A DNA stretch of 64,000 nt from Microbispora sp. NBC_01189 (GTDB taxonomy: Bacteria > Actinomycetota > Actinomycetes > Streptosporangiales > Streptosporangiaceae). Below, piece by piece: positions 17,163 to 25,557 of this stretch. The notes beneath the pieces were generated by a model, which made no database searches, was not told where the DNA came from, and saw nothing but the letters and a program-made list of their open reading frames with translations. The translations under genes were made by a program, and so were the position numbers. Where the stretch lies: the NCBI RefSeq assembly GCF_036010665.1, contig NZ_CP108581.1:751501-815500 (forward strand), written 5' to 3'. Position 1 is the stretch's first letter; each line of letters opens with the position of its first letter.

Positions 17163-18635
17163 ATGACTGTGCTCGACAGCGGGACGACGGCCGACAGAAG
17201 GACGACGGCTGACGGCGCGACCGCGGCAGCCAGGGAGACGGCGCCCGCGACCGCCGAAGCGGCGGCCGTCGACTCTCGCGACCCCCTGGTGCGCCTCGGT
17301 CACCTGCTGGACGAGGACTCGATCCGGCGGATCACCCCCGAGGACGGGAGCGGCGTGCTGGCCGTGACCGGACGGGTGGACGGCGTGCCGGTCGTGGCGT
17401 TCTGCAGCGACGCCCGCATCCAGGGCGGCGCCATGGGCGCGGAGGGCTGCGAGCACATCGTCCACGCCTACGACGTGGCCGTCCGCGAGCGGGTGCCGGT
17501 CATCGGCGTCTGGCACTGCGGCGGCGCCCGCCTCGCCGAGGGCGTGGAGTCGCTGCACGCCGTGGGCCGGGTGTTCGCGGCCATGACCAAGGCGTCCGGC
17601 GTCGTGCCCCAGATCTCCGTCGTCGTCGGCCCGGCGGCCGGCGGCGCCGCGTACGGACCGGCCCTGACCGACATCGTGATCCTGGCCGACAACGGCCGCA
17701 TCTTCGTCACCGGGCCCGACGTCGTCCGCAGCGTCACCGGCGAGCAGATCGACATGGCCGCCCTGGGCGGCCCGGAGCCGCACAGCAAGCGCAGCGGAGT
17801 CGTCCACGTCGTCACGAAGGACGAGCCCGAGGCCCTGCTGAAGGCCCGCCAGCTCGCCGGCCTCCTCGGTCACCAGGGCCGGATGCGCGAGGTGGACGAG
17901 GTCGACTTCAGTGCCGTGCTCCCCGAGAACCCGCGCCGCGCGTACGACGTCCATCCCCTGGTCAAGGGCCTGCTCGACGAGCCCGGCGTGGAGCTTCAGC
18001 CCAAGTGGGCGCCGAACATCGTGACCACCCTGGGCCGGCTCGGCGGCCGCACCGTCGGTGTCATCGCCAACAACCCCATGCGGCTCGGCGGCTGCCTCGA
18101 CTCCGCGTCGGCCGAGAAAGCCGCCCGGTTCGTCCGGATGTGCGATGCCTTCGGGGTTCCTCTGATCGTGCTGGTGGACGTGCCGGGCTACCTCCCCGGC
18201 GTCGGACAGGAGCACGACGGCGTCGTCCGGCGCGGCGCGAAGCTGCTGCACGCCTTCGCCGAGGCGTCCGTGCCCCGCGTCACGCTGATCACCCGCAAGG
18301 CGTACGGCGGGGCGTACATCGCGATGAACTCCCGCTCGCTCGGCGCGACCCGCGTGTTCGCCTGGCCGACCATGGAGGTGGCGGTCATGGGCGCGGTCGC
18401 GGCGGTGCGGATCATCAAGCGGCGCGAGATCGCCGCCGTGCCGGAGGAGGAGCGGGCCGCGCTGGAGGCCCGGCTGGCCGAGGAGCACGAGAAGGCCGCG
18501 GGCGGCCTTCAGCGCGCCATCGACCTCGGCGTGGTCGACGAGGTCATCGAGCCGGCCAAGACGCGCGGCGCGATCGCCCGGGTGCTCGCGCAGGCCACCC
18601 CGGCCCGCGGCGCGCACGGCAACATCCCGCTCTGA
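17163..18635 (+). CDS. accD: Acyl-CoA carboxylase, carboxyltransferase beta subunit
   Basis: This 490-residue subunit transfers CO2 from biotin to acetyl- or propionyl-CoA, giving malonyl- or methylmalonyl-CoA for the synthases upstream. The first 40 residues are low-complexity (Thr/Ala-rich). The carboxyltransferase core has FCSDARIQGGAMG with the oxyanion-type glycines, VVGPAAGGAAYGPAL and ITRKAYGGAYIAMNS. The ATG at 17163 follows AAGGGAG, 14 bases after fabF. Its place matches accD6 at the end of the M. tuberculosis fabD-acpM-kasA-kasB cluster, so malonyl-CoA supply is the likely job. A biotin-bearing alpha subunit must come from elsewhere. Confidence 0.92.
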   Translation: MTVLDSGTTADRRTTADGATAAARETAPATAEAAAVDSRDPLVRLGHLLDEDSIRRITPEDGSGVLAVTGRVDGVPVVAFCSDARIQGGAMGAEGCEHIVHAYDVAVRERVPVIGVWHCGGARLAEGVESLHAVGRVFAAMTKASGVVPQISVVVGPAAGGAAYGPALTDIVILADNGRIFVTGPDVVRSVTGEQIDMAALGGPEPHSKRSGVVHVVTKDEPEALLKARQLAGLLGHQGRMREVDEVDFSAVLPENPRRAYDVHPLVKGLLDEPGVELQPKWAPNIVTTLGRLGGRTVGVIANNPMRLGGCLDSASAEKAARFVRMCDAFGVPLIVLVDVPGYLPGVGQEHDGVVRRGAKLLHAFAEASVPRVTLITRKAYGGAYIAMNSRSLGATRVFAWPTMEVAVMGAVAAVRIIKRREIAAVPEEERAALEARLAEEHEKAAGGLQRAIDLGVVDEVIEPAKTRGAIARVLAQATPARGAHGNIPL

Positions 18636-18645
18636 TCGCTTCTTG

Positions 18646-18677
18646 TGAGCGCCGGCCCCCGATCACGGGGACCGGCG
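18646..18677. terminator. Two-way terminator between accD and DUF3145 gene
   Basis: AGCGCCGG (18646-18653) pairs with CCGGCGCT (18670-18677), with inner CCCCG/CGGGG pairs around an ATCA loop. It sits 10 bases after accD and between convergent genes, so it can end both transcripts. Confidence 0.85.
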
Positions 18678-18709
18678 CTTCCGCGTCTCCGCGGGGTCGG
18701 ACGGCGGGG

Positions 18710-19207
18710 TCAGACGGCGGCGTGCAGCCAGCGGACCGGGGCCCCCTCGCCCGCGTAGCGGAACGACTCGAGCTCCTCGTCCCACTGCTTGCCGAGCAGG
18801 CGGTCGAGTTCGTCCTCCAGGACCACCCGGCCCTGGGCCGCCATCAGCATGACGTTGCGTAGCCGGTCCTCGGGGACCAGGATGTCGCCGTTCGCGCCGA
18901 CGACGGCCGTGAAGGCCCCAAGCGTCGGCGTGTAGGCGTGCCGGGATCCGTCGACGCCCGGCGAGGCGTCTTCGGTGATCTCGAAGCGGATGCGCTGCCA
19001 GCCCATGAGCGATGACGTGATCGCCGCGGCGGTGCCGGGACGGCCCTCCCACTCCGCCTGGGCCCGCAGGGTCCCGGGCGCGGCGGGCTGGGCGGTCCAC
19101 GTCAGGTCGACGGGAACGCCAAGAACGCCTGCGACGGCCCACTCGATATGCGGGCACAGCGCAGGCTGAGCCGAGTGGACGTACAGGACGCCACGAGCAG
19201 CAGCCAC
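18710..19207 (-). CDS. DUF3145 family protein
   Basis: This 165-residue protein belongs to DUF3145, an actinobacterial family of unknown function. The family start RGVLYVHSAQPALCPHIEWA and the segment MGWQRIRFEITEDAS are clear. The GTG at 19207 is chosen because GGGAGG lies 4-5 bases before it, and it gives the usual family N-terminus. The gene is often found next to the fab operon in actinobacteria, as here, in convergent orientation. No catalytic motif or membrane segment is visible. Confidence 0.87.
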   Translation of the reverse strand: MAAARGVLYVHSAQPALCPHIEWAVAGVLGVPVDLTWTAQPAAPGTLRAQAEWEGRPGTAAAITSSLMGWQRIRFEITEDASPGVDGSRHAYTPTLGAFTAVVGANGDILVPEDRLRNVMLMAAQGRVVLEDELDRLLGKQWDEELESFRYAGEGAPVRWLHAAV

Positions 19208-19371
19208 CGGACCTCCCAATTCGCATGAGGTGCGCCTTCCCCAACGGCCTCACGGTTTGAGATGATCACGGTTGGATGACTGTAGGAGAGACTACCGTCC
19301 GTCGCAGCCTGGCACCAGAGGGGGGTCATACCGAATGGTGCTTGGCAACTCTTTGCATTGGGAATGACACC

Positions 19372-19401
19372 TTCCGCGATCTCCCCGGAAAGATCGCGGA
19401 A
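19372..19401. promoter_or_regulatory. 30-bp inverted repeat before the subtilase/CHAT operon
   Basis: TTCCGCGATCT (19372-19382) is repeated as its exact reverse complement at 19391-19401, with an 8-base spacer (CCCCGGAA). The right arm ends 11 bases before the ATG of the subtilase gene. It can act as an operator for a dimeric regulator or as an RNA hairpin that covers the ribosome site. The only gap of size upstream of this gene is 19208-19412. Confidence 0.65.
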
Positions 19402-19412
19402 AGGCTCCGCGA

Positions 19413-20456
19413 ATGCGCACCCGGCTCATCGAGCCCGTCCCCGGGCTCCCCGCCCTCATCCGCCCCGGCGAACTGCTGACCTCCGCCCCCGCCGCCGTCG
19501 CCCGGTGGGCGCTCGCCGCCGAACCGCTCCCCGGGCCGCTCCTCAGGACGGGCCGCGGGACGGGCCGCGTCCACCGCGTACGGCTCACGCCGGACGCCGA
19601 CGTGGTCGACCTGACGGCCACGCTGCGCGACCGCGGGCACGCCGCCTCCCCCAACCACGTCCTGTCGGGCCAGCCGTTGTTCTTCGGCGGGCCCGGCGGG
19701 GCGCCCTCCCCCGCGCCGCCTCCGCCGTACGAGCCGGGGGAGCCCTGCGAGGTCACTGTCGCGGTGCTCGACACGGGCCTGGCCCCGCATCCCTGGCTGG
19801 CACGGTGGTACCACGCCGACATCGCCGAGACGCCCGACGCCGACGGTGACGGCGTGCTCGACCGGCAGGCCGGGCACGGCACGTTCGTGGCCGGGCTCAT
19901 CCTGCGGCACGCCCCCGGCGCGCGCCTGCGCGCCCTGCGCGTCCTCGACAGCGACGGGGTCAGCGACGAGGCGGCGCTGCTGGGCGCCCTCTCCGTGCTG
20001 CGCGGCGGGCCGGCCGACGTGCTCAACCTCTCCTTCGGCGGGCACACCTTCGACGACGGGCCGCCCCTGGGGCTGGCCGAGGCGCTCGCCGCCTTCCCCG
20101 CCGTCGTCGCCTGCGCCGGCAACACGGCCTCCGCACGCCCCTTCTGGCCCGCCGCCCTGCCGGGCGTCGTCGCGGTCGGCGCGCTCGACGGGGACGACCG
20201 CGCGTCCTTCTCGGCGTACGGGCCCTGGGTGGACGTGTGGGCGCCCGGCGTCGGGCTCGTCAGCAGCTTCCTGGAACACCGCGACTTCCACGGCTACGCC
20301 TCCTGGAGCGGCACGTCCTTCGCCGCCGCCGCGGTCTCCGGCGCGGTTGCCCGCCTGTGCCGGGAGGTTCCGCCCGATCAGGCCGTACGGCGCCTGCTGC
20401 GGGACGGCCGGCGGGCCGGGGATCTCGGGGTGGTCGTGATGACCGGGGATCGATAG
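19413..20456 (+). CDS. Cytoplasmic subtilisin-like (S8) serine peptidase
   Basis: This 347-residue subtilase has a complete triad: Asp120 (VAVLDTG), His155 (GHGTFVAG) and Ser302 (WSGTSFAAA), plus the oxyanion asparagine in ACAGNTAS. Residues 1-110 look like a propeptide-type domain (PNHVLSGQPLF) followed by a Pro-rich linker. There is no signal peptide or membrane helix, so it should act in the cytoplasm, which is unusual for a subtilase. It is the first gene of a same-strand run with an ECF sigma factor, a small two-domain protein and a TPR-CHAT protease. An inverted repeat lies just before its start. The likely role is regulated cleavage within that system. Confidence 0.9.
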   Translation: MRTRLIEPVPGLPALIRPGELLTSAPAAVARWALAAEPLPGPLLRTGRGTGRVHRVRLTPDADVVDLTATLRDRGHAASPNHVLSGQPLFFGGPGGAPSPAPPPPYEPGEPCEVTVAVLDTGLAPHPWLARWYHADIAETPDADGDGVLDRQAGHGTFVAGLILRHAPGARLRALRVLDSDGVSDEAALLGALSVLRGGPADVLNLSFGGHTFDDGPPLGLAEALAAFPAVVACAGNTASARPFWPAALPGVVAVGALDGDDRASFSAYGPWVDVWAPGVGLVSSFLEHRDFHGYASWSGTSFAAAAVSGAVARLCREVPPDQAVRRLLRDGRRAGDLGVVVMTGDR

Positions 20457-20502
20457 GGTTTCGGTCACCATTCGCATTCCCCCGAGCGCGAAGAGTGACA
20501 AA

Positions 20503-21024
20503 ATGTCGACAGACGACTCGTTCGCCACCATCGACCAGGCCAGCTGGGAGGACCTGGTCGCCCGGTTCGACGGCAGGATGTGGGCGGTCGCGCGGGCGTT
20601 CGGGCTCAGTGCCGCCGACGCCGCCGACGCGGTGCAGTGCGCCTGGCTCCGGCTCGTGGAGAACGCGGGCGCCATCCGCGACCCGGCCCGGATCGGCGCC
20701 TGGCTCATCACCACCACCCGGCACGAGGCCGCCCGGCTCAGCCGCAGGGCCCGTGGTGAGGTGGTCGCCGACCTGGACGTGCCGGACACGGCGCAGCCCG
20801 ACCCGACGGCGGCCGTGGTCGACGCCGACTTCGGCAGGCAGGCGTGGCGGCGGCTCGACCTGCTCGGGGAGCCCTGCCGCTCGCTCATCCGCCTCTACGT
20901 GCTGCATCCCGAGGCGAGGTACGCCCAGATCGCGGTCCGGCTCGACCTGCCGGTCGGCAGCATCGGGCCCACCCGGGCCCGGTGCATGTCACGGCTGCGC
21001 GCGCTGATGGAGGAACCGGAGTGA
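20503..21024 (+). CDS. ECF-type RNA polymerase sigma factor
   Basis: This 173-residue sigma factor has region 2 (about residues 10-70; the DAADAVQCAWLRLVENA core) and region 4 (about 115-170; RYAQIAVRLDLPVGSIGPTR as the HTH). No region 3 or C-terminal extension is seen, so it is an ordinary ECF size. It lies 46 bases after the subtilase gene. A TAGGGT box overlaps the subtilase stop codon (20454-20459) and could be an internal promoter. No classical anti-sigma factor with a zinc motif or membrane helix is adjacent. Control by the neighbouring small protein and proteases is inferred. Confidence 0.88.
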   Translation: MSTDDSFATIDQASWEDLVARFDGRMWAVARAFGLSAADAADAVQCAWLRLVENAGAIRDPARIGAWLITTTRHEAARLSRRARGEVVADLDVPDTAQPDPTAAVVDADFGRQAWRRLDLLGEPCRSLIRLYVLHPEARYAQIAVRLDLPVGSIGPTRARCMSRLRALMEEPE

Positions 21025-21095
21025 GCGAGAACCGGGTCCGCCCCGCGTGGCGGCCGTGTGGAAGCGGGACGACGAGGCACGAGGAGCGCCGTTGA
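21021..21095 (+). CDS. Possible 24-codon bridging ORF
   Basis: GTG at 21021 overlaps the sigma-factor stop (GTGA). The frame runs 24 codons (VSENRVRPAWRPC, then basic residues) and stops with TGA at 21093-21095, which overlaps the TTG start of the next gene (TTGA). This would let ribosomes be handed from the sigma gene to the next gene. The peptide itself need not have a function; no similarity is recognised. It may also be chance. Confidence 0.3.
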   Translation: MSENRVRPAWRPCGSGTTRHEERR

Positions 21096-21652
21096 GGGAC
21101 GAATACCTGCTCGCGGCCCTCCGCATGGGGGCGGGCGCCGACCCCGTGCCCGAGGGGGTCTCGGCCGCGGCCCGGGCGGTGTTCCATCTGCGCGTGCCCG
21201 GAGGGGTGCCCGCCGGGCCGGTGGACCTCGCCGCGCCGCCCGGAGCGCGCTCCTCCCCCGCGTCCGGCACCTCGTCCGGCACCTCGTCCGGCACGGATGC
21301 CGCGGCCGGGGAGCCGGGCGCCGCCGGGGCGGGGGACGAGTCGTGGCGGCCGGCCGCCGCGGACGACCGGGACACCCCGGCGCACGTACGCAGGTTCAGC
21401 GCGGCGGGCCTGGTCATCGACCTGGAGACGACCATCGCCGGTGGGCGGATGGAGGTGGCCGGGCAGGTGTCCCCCGCCCCCGGGCCGGACGCCAGGATCG
21501 AGGTGCGCACCCCGCACGTCGGCAAGGTCCGCGTCCTCTCCGAGACGGGTCACTTCGCGGTCACGGGCCTGCCGCCCGGATGGGTCAGCGTGGTCTGCCA
21601 TCGACCCGGCCGACCGCCCGTCTTCACCCGCTGGCTCCGCGTGCGCCCGTGA
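21092..21652 (+). CDS. Small two-domain protein of the sigma/CHAT module
   Basis: This protein has 186 residues. The N-terminal helix region (residues 1-35; LLAALRMGAGADPVPEGVSA) resembles a motif I associate with small proteins encoded between ECF sigma and CHAT genes in other actinomycetes. A Gly/Ser/Thr/Ala linker (about 50-85) follows. The C-terminal 90 residues form a beta-rich domain with FSAAGLVIDLETTIAG and a carboxypeptidase-regulatory-like end (GHFAVTGLPPGWVSVVC). The TTG at 21092 is preferred because GAGGAG lies 5 bases upstream and it fits the motif start; GTG 21047 is also open. Its stop overlaps the CHAT gene start (TGATG). It is a candidate sigma regulator or protease substrate. 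Confidence 0.72.
   Translation: MRDEYLLAALRMGAGADPVPEGVSAAARAVFHLRVPGGVPAGPVDLAAPPGARSSPASGTSSGTSSGTDAAAGEPGAAGAGDESWRPAAADDRDTPAHVRRFSAAGLVIDLETTIAGGRMEVAGQVSPAPGPDARIEVRTPHVGKVRVLSETGHFAVTGLPPGWVSVVCHRPGRPPVFTRWLRVRP
21263..21295 (+). repeat. 12-bp coding minisatellite
   Basis: TCCGGCACCTCG occurs twice in tandem, and a third partial copy (TCCGGCACG) follows. It encodes Ser-Gly-Thr-Ser units in the flexible linker of the small protein between the sigma factor and CHAT genes. Copy number may vary between strains by slippage without a frame change. Confidence 0.7.
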
Positions 21653-24570
21653 TGTCGCGACGGCCCGCCCACCCGCCGGACCCCTCGGGACCGTGCCCCC
21701 GCCCCGGCCCCTCCCATGAGCCTCACCGAGGCCTCGACCGGCTGGTCGGCCGGGCCGAGGCGGCCGTACGGCTCTCGGGCACCGATCCGCGGCGGGCCCT
21801 GTCGGAGGCGCGGGCCGTGCTGGAGCTGACCCGGCGGGCGGAGACGGCCGGGCCGTACGGCGAGGCGGCCTCGGTGGCGCTGCGCGCGTCCGCGCTGGCG
21901 GCCCGCGAGCTGGGCGACCTGGAGCTGGCCGAGGAACGCCTGCGAGAGGCGATCGAGGCGGCGCGGGAGCATCCGCGGCGGGTGGCCCAGGCGTGGATGT
22001 CGCTCGTCACGGTCCGGGCCCAGCTCGGCGATCCCGAGGGCGGGCTGCGCCTGGCCGGCCTCGCCGAGCGGCACCTCACGGGGACCGACCTCGCGAGGCT
22101 GGACGTGCAGCGGTCGGTCGCCCTGATGCTGCTCGGGCGGCACGCGGAGGCCGTGCGGCACTGCGACCGGGCGATCGGCCCGCTGGGCGAAGATCCCCGC
22201 TTCCAGGCGGGCGCGCTGCTCAACCGCGGCCTCGCCCACGCCTACCTGGAGCGGTACGGAAGGGCCGAGGCCGACCTGGCCCGATGCGCCCGGATCGCCA
22301 GGTGCGCGGGCCTCGACCATCTCGTGATGCTGGCGGAGGGCAACCTGCCGTTCGTGGCGGCCCGCCGGGGCGACATCGCCGCGGCCTTCACACGGTACCG
22401 CGCGGCGGAGGAGACGTTGTTCGGCTTTCCCGAGCGGCTCGCCGCGATGCGGACGGACTTCGCCGAGGCGCTCGTGGCCGCCCGGCTACCCGGCGAGGCA
22501 CGCGCGCTGCTCGAACAGGCCGTGCCCGAGCTGGTGGCCGCGCAGGCGCACGCGGCGATCCCCCAGGCGCGGCTGTCGCTCGCCCAGACCGCCCTTCTTT
22601 CCGGGGACGCCCGGCTCGCCGGCGCGACCGCGCGCACCGCGTACGCGGAACTGGCCGCGCAGGGCAGGACCGCCTGGCTGCCGCTGGCCACGGAGGTCGT
22701 CCTGCGGGCCCGCCTGGCGGGCACGACCGACCGCCCACGGGACGGGTTCACCGGTCCGGCGGGCGGCTCGGCTCCCGGCGCCCCGGAAACGCCCAATACC
22801 TCGGGAACGCCCAGCGCCCAGGATGAGCCCGGCTCCCCGGAGACACCGGCCTCCCTGGAAGCACCGGGCGACGACCTGATCGCCGAACTGGTGGCCTGTG
22901 CCGACGAACTGGCTGCCTGCGGGTGGTCCGCGGCGTCTTCGGCGCTGCGGCTCACCGCCGCCGCCTCGGCCGTACGGCTGGGCGCGCTCGGCCGCGCCCG
23001 CGAGCAGTTGCGGATCGCCGCCGCCACCGCGACGCGCCCACTCGTCCGCTGGCACGCGGTGGCCCTGCGGCACCACCTGGACGGGGATCTGGCCCAAGCC
23101 CTGGCCGCCGCCGCCCGCGGCATCGAAGCCACCCGTCCGGGGAGCGGCGCGGACGCCGAGACCAGCGGCGACACGGCCCTACAGGCAGGAACCATCCACC
23201 GTGCGGGAGCCGGGAGCAGTGGTGGCGCGGTTCCGCCGGCAATCACCGGCCGGACAGCGGGCGGCGCGGCTTCGGAGGACGTTCGCGCGCCTGAGCGGGA
23301 CGCGGAGCTGCGGGCCCACGCCGCACGGCCCGCCGAAGATCTCGCTTCGTTTGGCCTGGAGATCGCCATCGACCATGCCCGCCGCACGGGCGACGCCTGG
23401 GCCGTGCTGGAGTGGTCGGAGCGGTGGCGGGCAGTCGTGCGCGGCGCACCGCCGCCGCTCCCGCCGCTTGAGAACCGCTCGGAGCGCCCGCCCGAGATTC
23501 CAGCCGGGACATGTGCTGCGACCCGGGCTGGGACGCGGCGCGAGATCCAGCCCGAGCCCGCGCGCCTGTCCGTGCCTCTGCCCGTGCCTCTGCTCGGGGA
23601 CCGGCGTGCCGGGGCCGGGCTCCTCGTCGAGCTGGTGCGGCGTGGTGACGAGTTGTTCGCCGTCACCGCCGCCGCCGGCGGGTGCGCGCTGCGCGCCCTG
23701 GGCTCCTATCAGGCGGCGGTGGAGGCGACCAAGCGGATCCGGTACGGCCTGCGCCGCCGCGTCCTGCGCGACGCCGGTCATCCGGCGGGCGCCGACGACG
23801 CGGCGGTGGCCCTCGAACTGTCCGCCCTCGACCGGCTGCTCCTGAGCGGTCCCGGCACGCTCGCCTCTCCGGGCTCTCCGGGGCAGGGGGCGGCCGGGCC
23901 GGTGACGATCGTGCCCACCGGTGCGCTGGGCACGCTGCCCTGGCCGCTGCTTCCCTCGTTGCGCGGACGGCCGGTGTCGGTCGCGGCGGACGCCGCCCGA
24001 TGGGTCGCCCCGGCCCCCGCTCCGCCCGGCGGCGATCCGCTGGTGCTGTCGGTGGCGGGCCCGGGGCTCGACCACGCCGCCGCCGAGGCCGCGATGGTCG
24101 CCGCCGCGCATCGGCGGGCGCGGCGCGTCGGCGCCTCCAGGGCGGAGGTGCTGCGCGCGCTGGAGCGGGCCGACGTGCTCCACGTCGCCGCCCACGGGCT
24201 GTTCAGCCCGCGCGGGCCCATGCTGTCGCACATCACGCTGGACGACGGGCCGCTCATGGCCTACGACCTGCTGACCGCGCGCCGGATGCCCCGGCTCGTC
24301 ATCCTGTCGGCCTGCGACGCCGGGATGGCGCACGCGCCGGTGGACGGCGCGGTGCTGGGACTCGCGGGGACCTTCCTCGACCGGGGCGCGGCGTGCGTGG
24401 TCGCCGGAGTCGTGCCGGTCCGCGACGACGAGGCCCCGGCGCTGATGACGCTTCTCCACACACTGCTGGCGGACGGCCGCTCCCCCGCCGAGGCGCTGGC
24501 CCTGGCGTCGGAGAAGACGGCCGTGCCGGGTTTCGTCTGCTTCGGCGACGGCCGCCTCGGCCCGGGATGA
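21652..24570 (+). CDS. TPR-CHAT caspase-like protease
   Basis: This 972-residue protein has TPR-like helical repeats (about residues 20-350; for example QAGALLNRGLAHAYLERYGR), a disordered Pro/Gly/Ser/Thr linker (about 360-410), more helices, a second poor linker and a C-terminal CHAT domain (about 650-970). The caspase-type dyad is intact: His848 in LHVAAHGLFS and Cys888 in LVILSACDAGMA. The fold is that of separase/caspase relatives such as Csx29. The ATG overlaps the preceding stop by 1 base. The TPR part should sense a partner; the CHAT part should cut a protein. No transmembrane helix is seen. The target is unknown. Confidence 0.9.
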   Translation: MSRRPAHPPDPSGPCPRPGPSHEPHRGLDRLVGRAEAAVRLSGTDPRRALSEARAVLELTRRAETAGPYGEAASVALRASALAARELGDLELAEERLREAIEAAREHPRRVAQAWMSLVTVRAQLGDPEGGLRLAGLAERHLTGTDLARLDVQRSVALMLLGRHAEAVRHCDRAIGPLGEDPRFQAGALLNRGLAHAYLERYGRAEADLARCARIARCAGLDHLVMLAEGNLPFVAARRGDIAAAFTRYRAAEETLFGFPERLAAMRTDFAEALVAARLPGEARALLEQAVPELVAAQAHAAIPQARLSLAQTALLSGDARLAGATARTAYAELAAQGRTAWLPLATEVVLRARLAGTTDRPRDGFTGPAGGSAPGAPETPNTSGTPSAQDEPGSPETPASLEAPGDDLIAELVACADELAACGWSAASSALRLTAAASAVRLGALGRAREQLRIAAATATRPLVRWHAVALRHHLDGDLAQALAAAARGIEATRPGSGADAETSGDTALQAGTIHRAGAGSSGGAVPPAITGRTAGGAASEDVRAPERDAELRAHAARPAEDLASFGLEIAIDHARRTGDAWAVLEWSERWRAVVRGAPPPLPPLENRSERPPEIPAGTCAATRAGTRREIQPEPARLSVPLPVPLLGDRRAGAGLLVELVRRGDELFAVTAAAGGCALRALGSYQAAVEATKRIRYGLRRRVLRDAGHPAGADDAAVALELSALDRLLLSGPGTLASPGSPGQGAAGPVTIVPTGALGTLPWPLLPSLRGRPVSVAADAARWVAPAPAPPGGDPLVLSVAGPGLDHAAAEAAMVAAAHRRARRVGASRAEVLRALERADVLHVAAHGLFSPRGPMLSHITLDDGPLMAYDLLTARRMPRLVILSACDAGMAHAPVDGAVLGLAGTFLDRGAACVVAGVVPVRDDEAPALMTLLHTLLADGRSPAEALALASEKTAVPGFVCFGDGRLGPG

Positions 24571-24572
24571 GG

Positions 24573-25436
24573 TCAGCCGGTCGCGACGGGCCTGCCGGGG
24601 TCGGCCACCCAGTTGGACCACGAGCCGGCGTACAGGGCGGCGGGCAGTCCGGCGATCTCCAGTGCCAGCACCTCGTGCGCGGCCGTCACCCCCGACCCGC
24701 AGTAGGCCCCGACGGGCACGCCCTCGACGGCCCCCAGCGTGTTGAACCGCTCCCGGAGGAACGACCCGCTGTGGAACCGCCCGCCGGGTTCGACGTTCTC
24801 GGAGGTGGGGGCGCTGACCGCGCCGGGGATGTGACCGGCGACCGGGTCGACGGGCTCCACCTCGCCCCGATACCGCTCGGCCGCCCGCGCGTCGAGCAGC
24901 ACGCCGTCGGCCGCGAGCGCGGCCGCCTGCCCGGCGTCGAGCACCGGCATCCCGCCGGGCCGGGCGGTGAAGTCTCCCGGCGGCACCGGCCCCTCCTCCT
25001 TGGAGACCGGGAGCCCGGCCCGGGTCCAGGCCCGCAGGCCGCCGTCCAGCACGCGGACATCGCCGTGGCCGAAGTATCGCAGGGTCCACCACGCCCGGGC
25101 GGCCGACGTCGAGTCGGCGTCGTCGTACACGACCACCGGGCGCGCGCCCGACACCCCGAGGCGGCGCATGGCCGCGCCGAAATCCTCGGGAGAGGGCAGC
25201 GGATGCCGCCCGGCCGGGCCGGGCGGGGCGGCGAGATCGGCGTTCAGGTCGCAGAAGACCGCGCCGGGCACGTGCCCCTCACGGTACGACTCGATGCCGG
25301 GCGGCCCGCCGAGCCGCCAGCGGACGTCGAGGATCGTGACGCCGGCGAGCGCGGCGAGTTCCACGGGAGTGATCAGCGGGCCGTGCTGCCCGCCGCGCTG
25401 CTCCCCGATCCGCTGTTCCCCGACTCGCTCGCTCAT
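24573..25436 (-). CDS. Sulfurtransferase, two rhodanese domains
   Basis: This 287-residue enzyme moves sulfur from thiosulfate or 3-mercaptopyruvate to an acceptor. The N-terminal inactive rhodanese domain begins LLDVRW-like (TILDVRWRLGG) and includes GHVPGAVFCDL. The C-terminal domain carries the active cysteine at about residue 246 in YCGSGVTAAH. That CGSGVTA loop is typical of SseA/mercaptopyruvate-type enzymes. AGGAGG lies 6 bases before the ATG. It converges on the CHAT gene with a 2-base gap. Substrate preference is not certain. Confidence 0.9.
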   Translation of the reverse strand: MSERVGEQRIGEQRGGQHGPLITPVELAALAGVTILDVRWRLGGPPGIESYREGHVPGAVFCDLNADLAAPPGPAGRHPLPSPEDFGAAMRRLGVSGARPVVVYDDADSTSAARAWWTLRYFGHGDVRVLDGGLRAWTRAGLPVSKEEGPVPPGDFTARPGGMPVLDAGQAAALAADGVLLDARAAERYRGEVEPVDPVAGHIPGAVSAPTSENVEPGGRFHSGSFLRERFNTLGAVEGVPVGAYCGSGVTAAHEVLALEIAGLPAALYAGSWSNWVADPGRPVATG

Positions 25437-25557
25437 GAGACCCCTCCTGGCCGGTACGGTGGCACAGCCAATTGTGCCAAGCCGTCGCCACCGCCCGGCC
25501 TCACGCGGTACTCCGCGGTGGCAGCGGTTTGATCTGGTACGGGTGCCTTTCGCTGCT

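Noticed and set aside
24967-25557. Long N-terminal extension of the beta-helix protein frame
   Set aside because: It runs antisense through the sulfurtransferase gene and has Ser/Arg/Pro-rich shadow composition.
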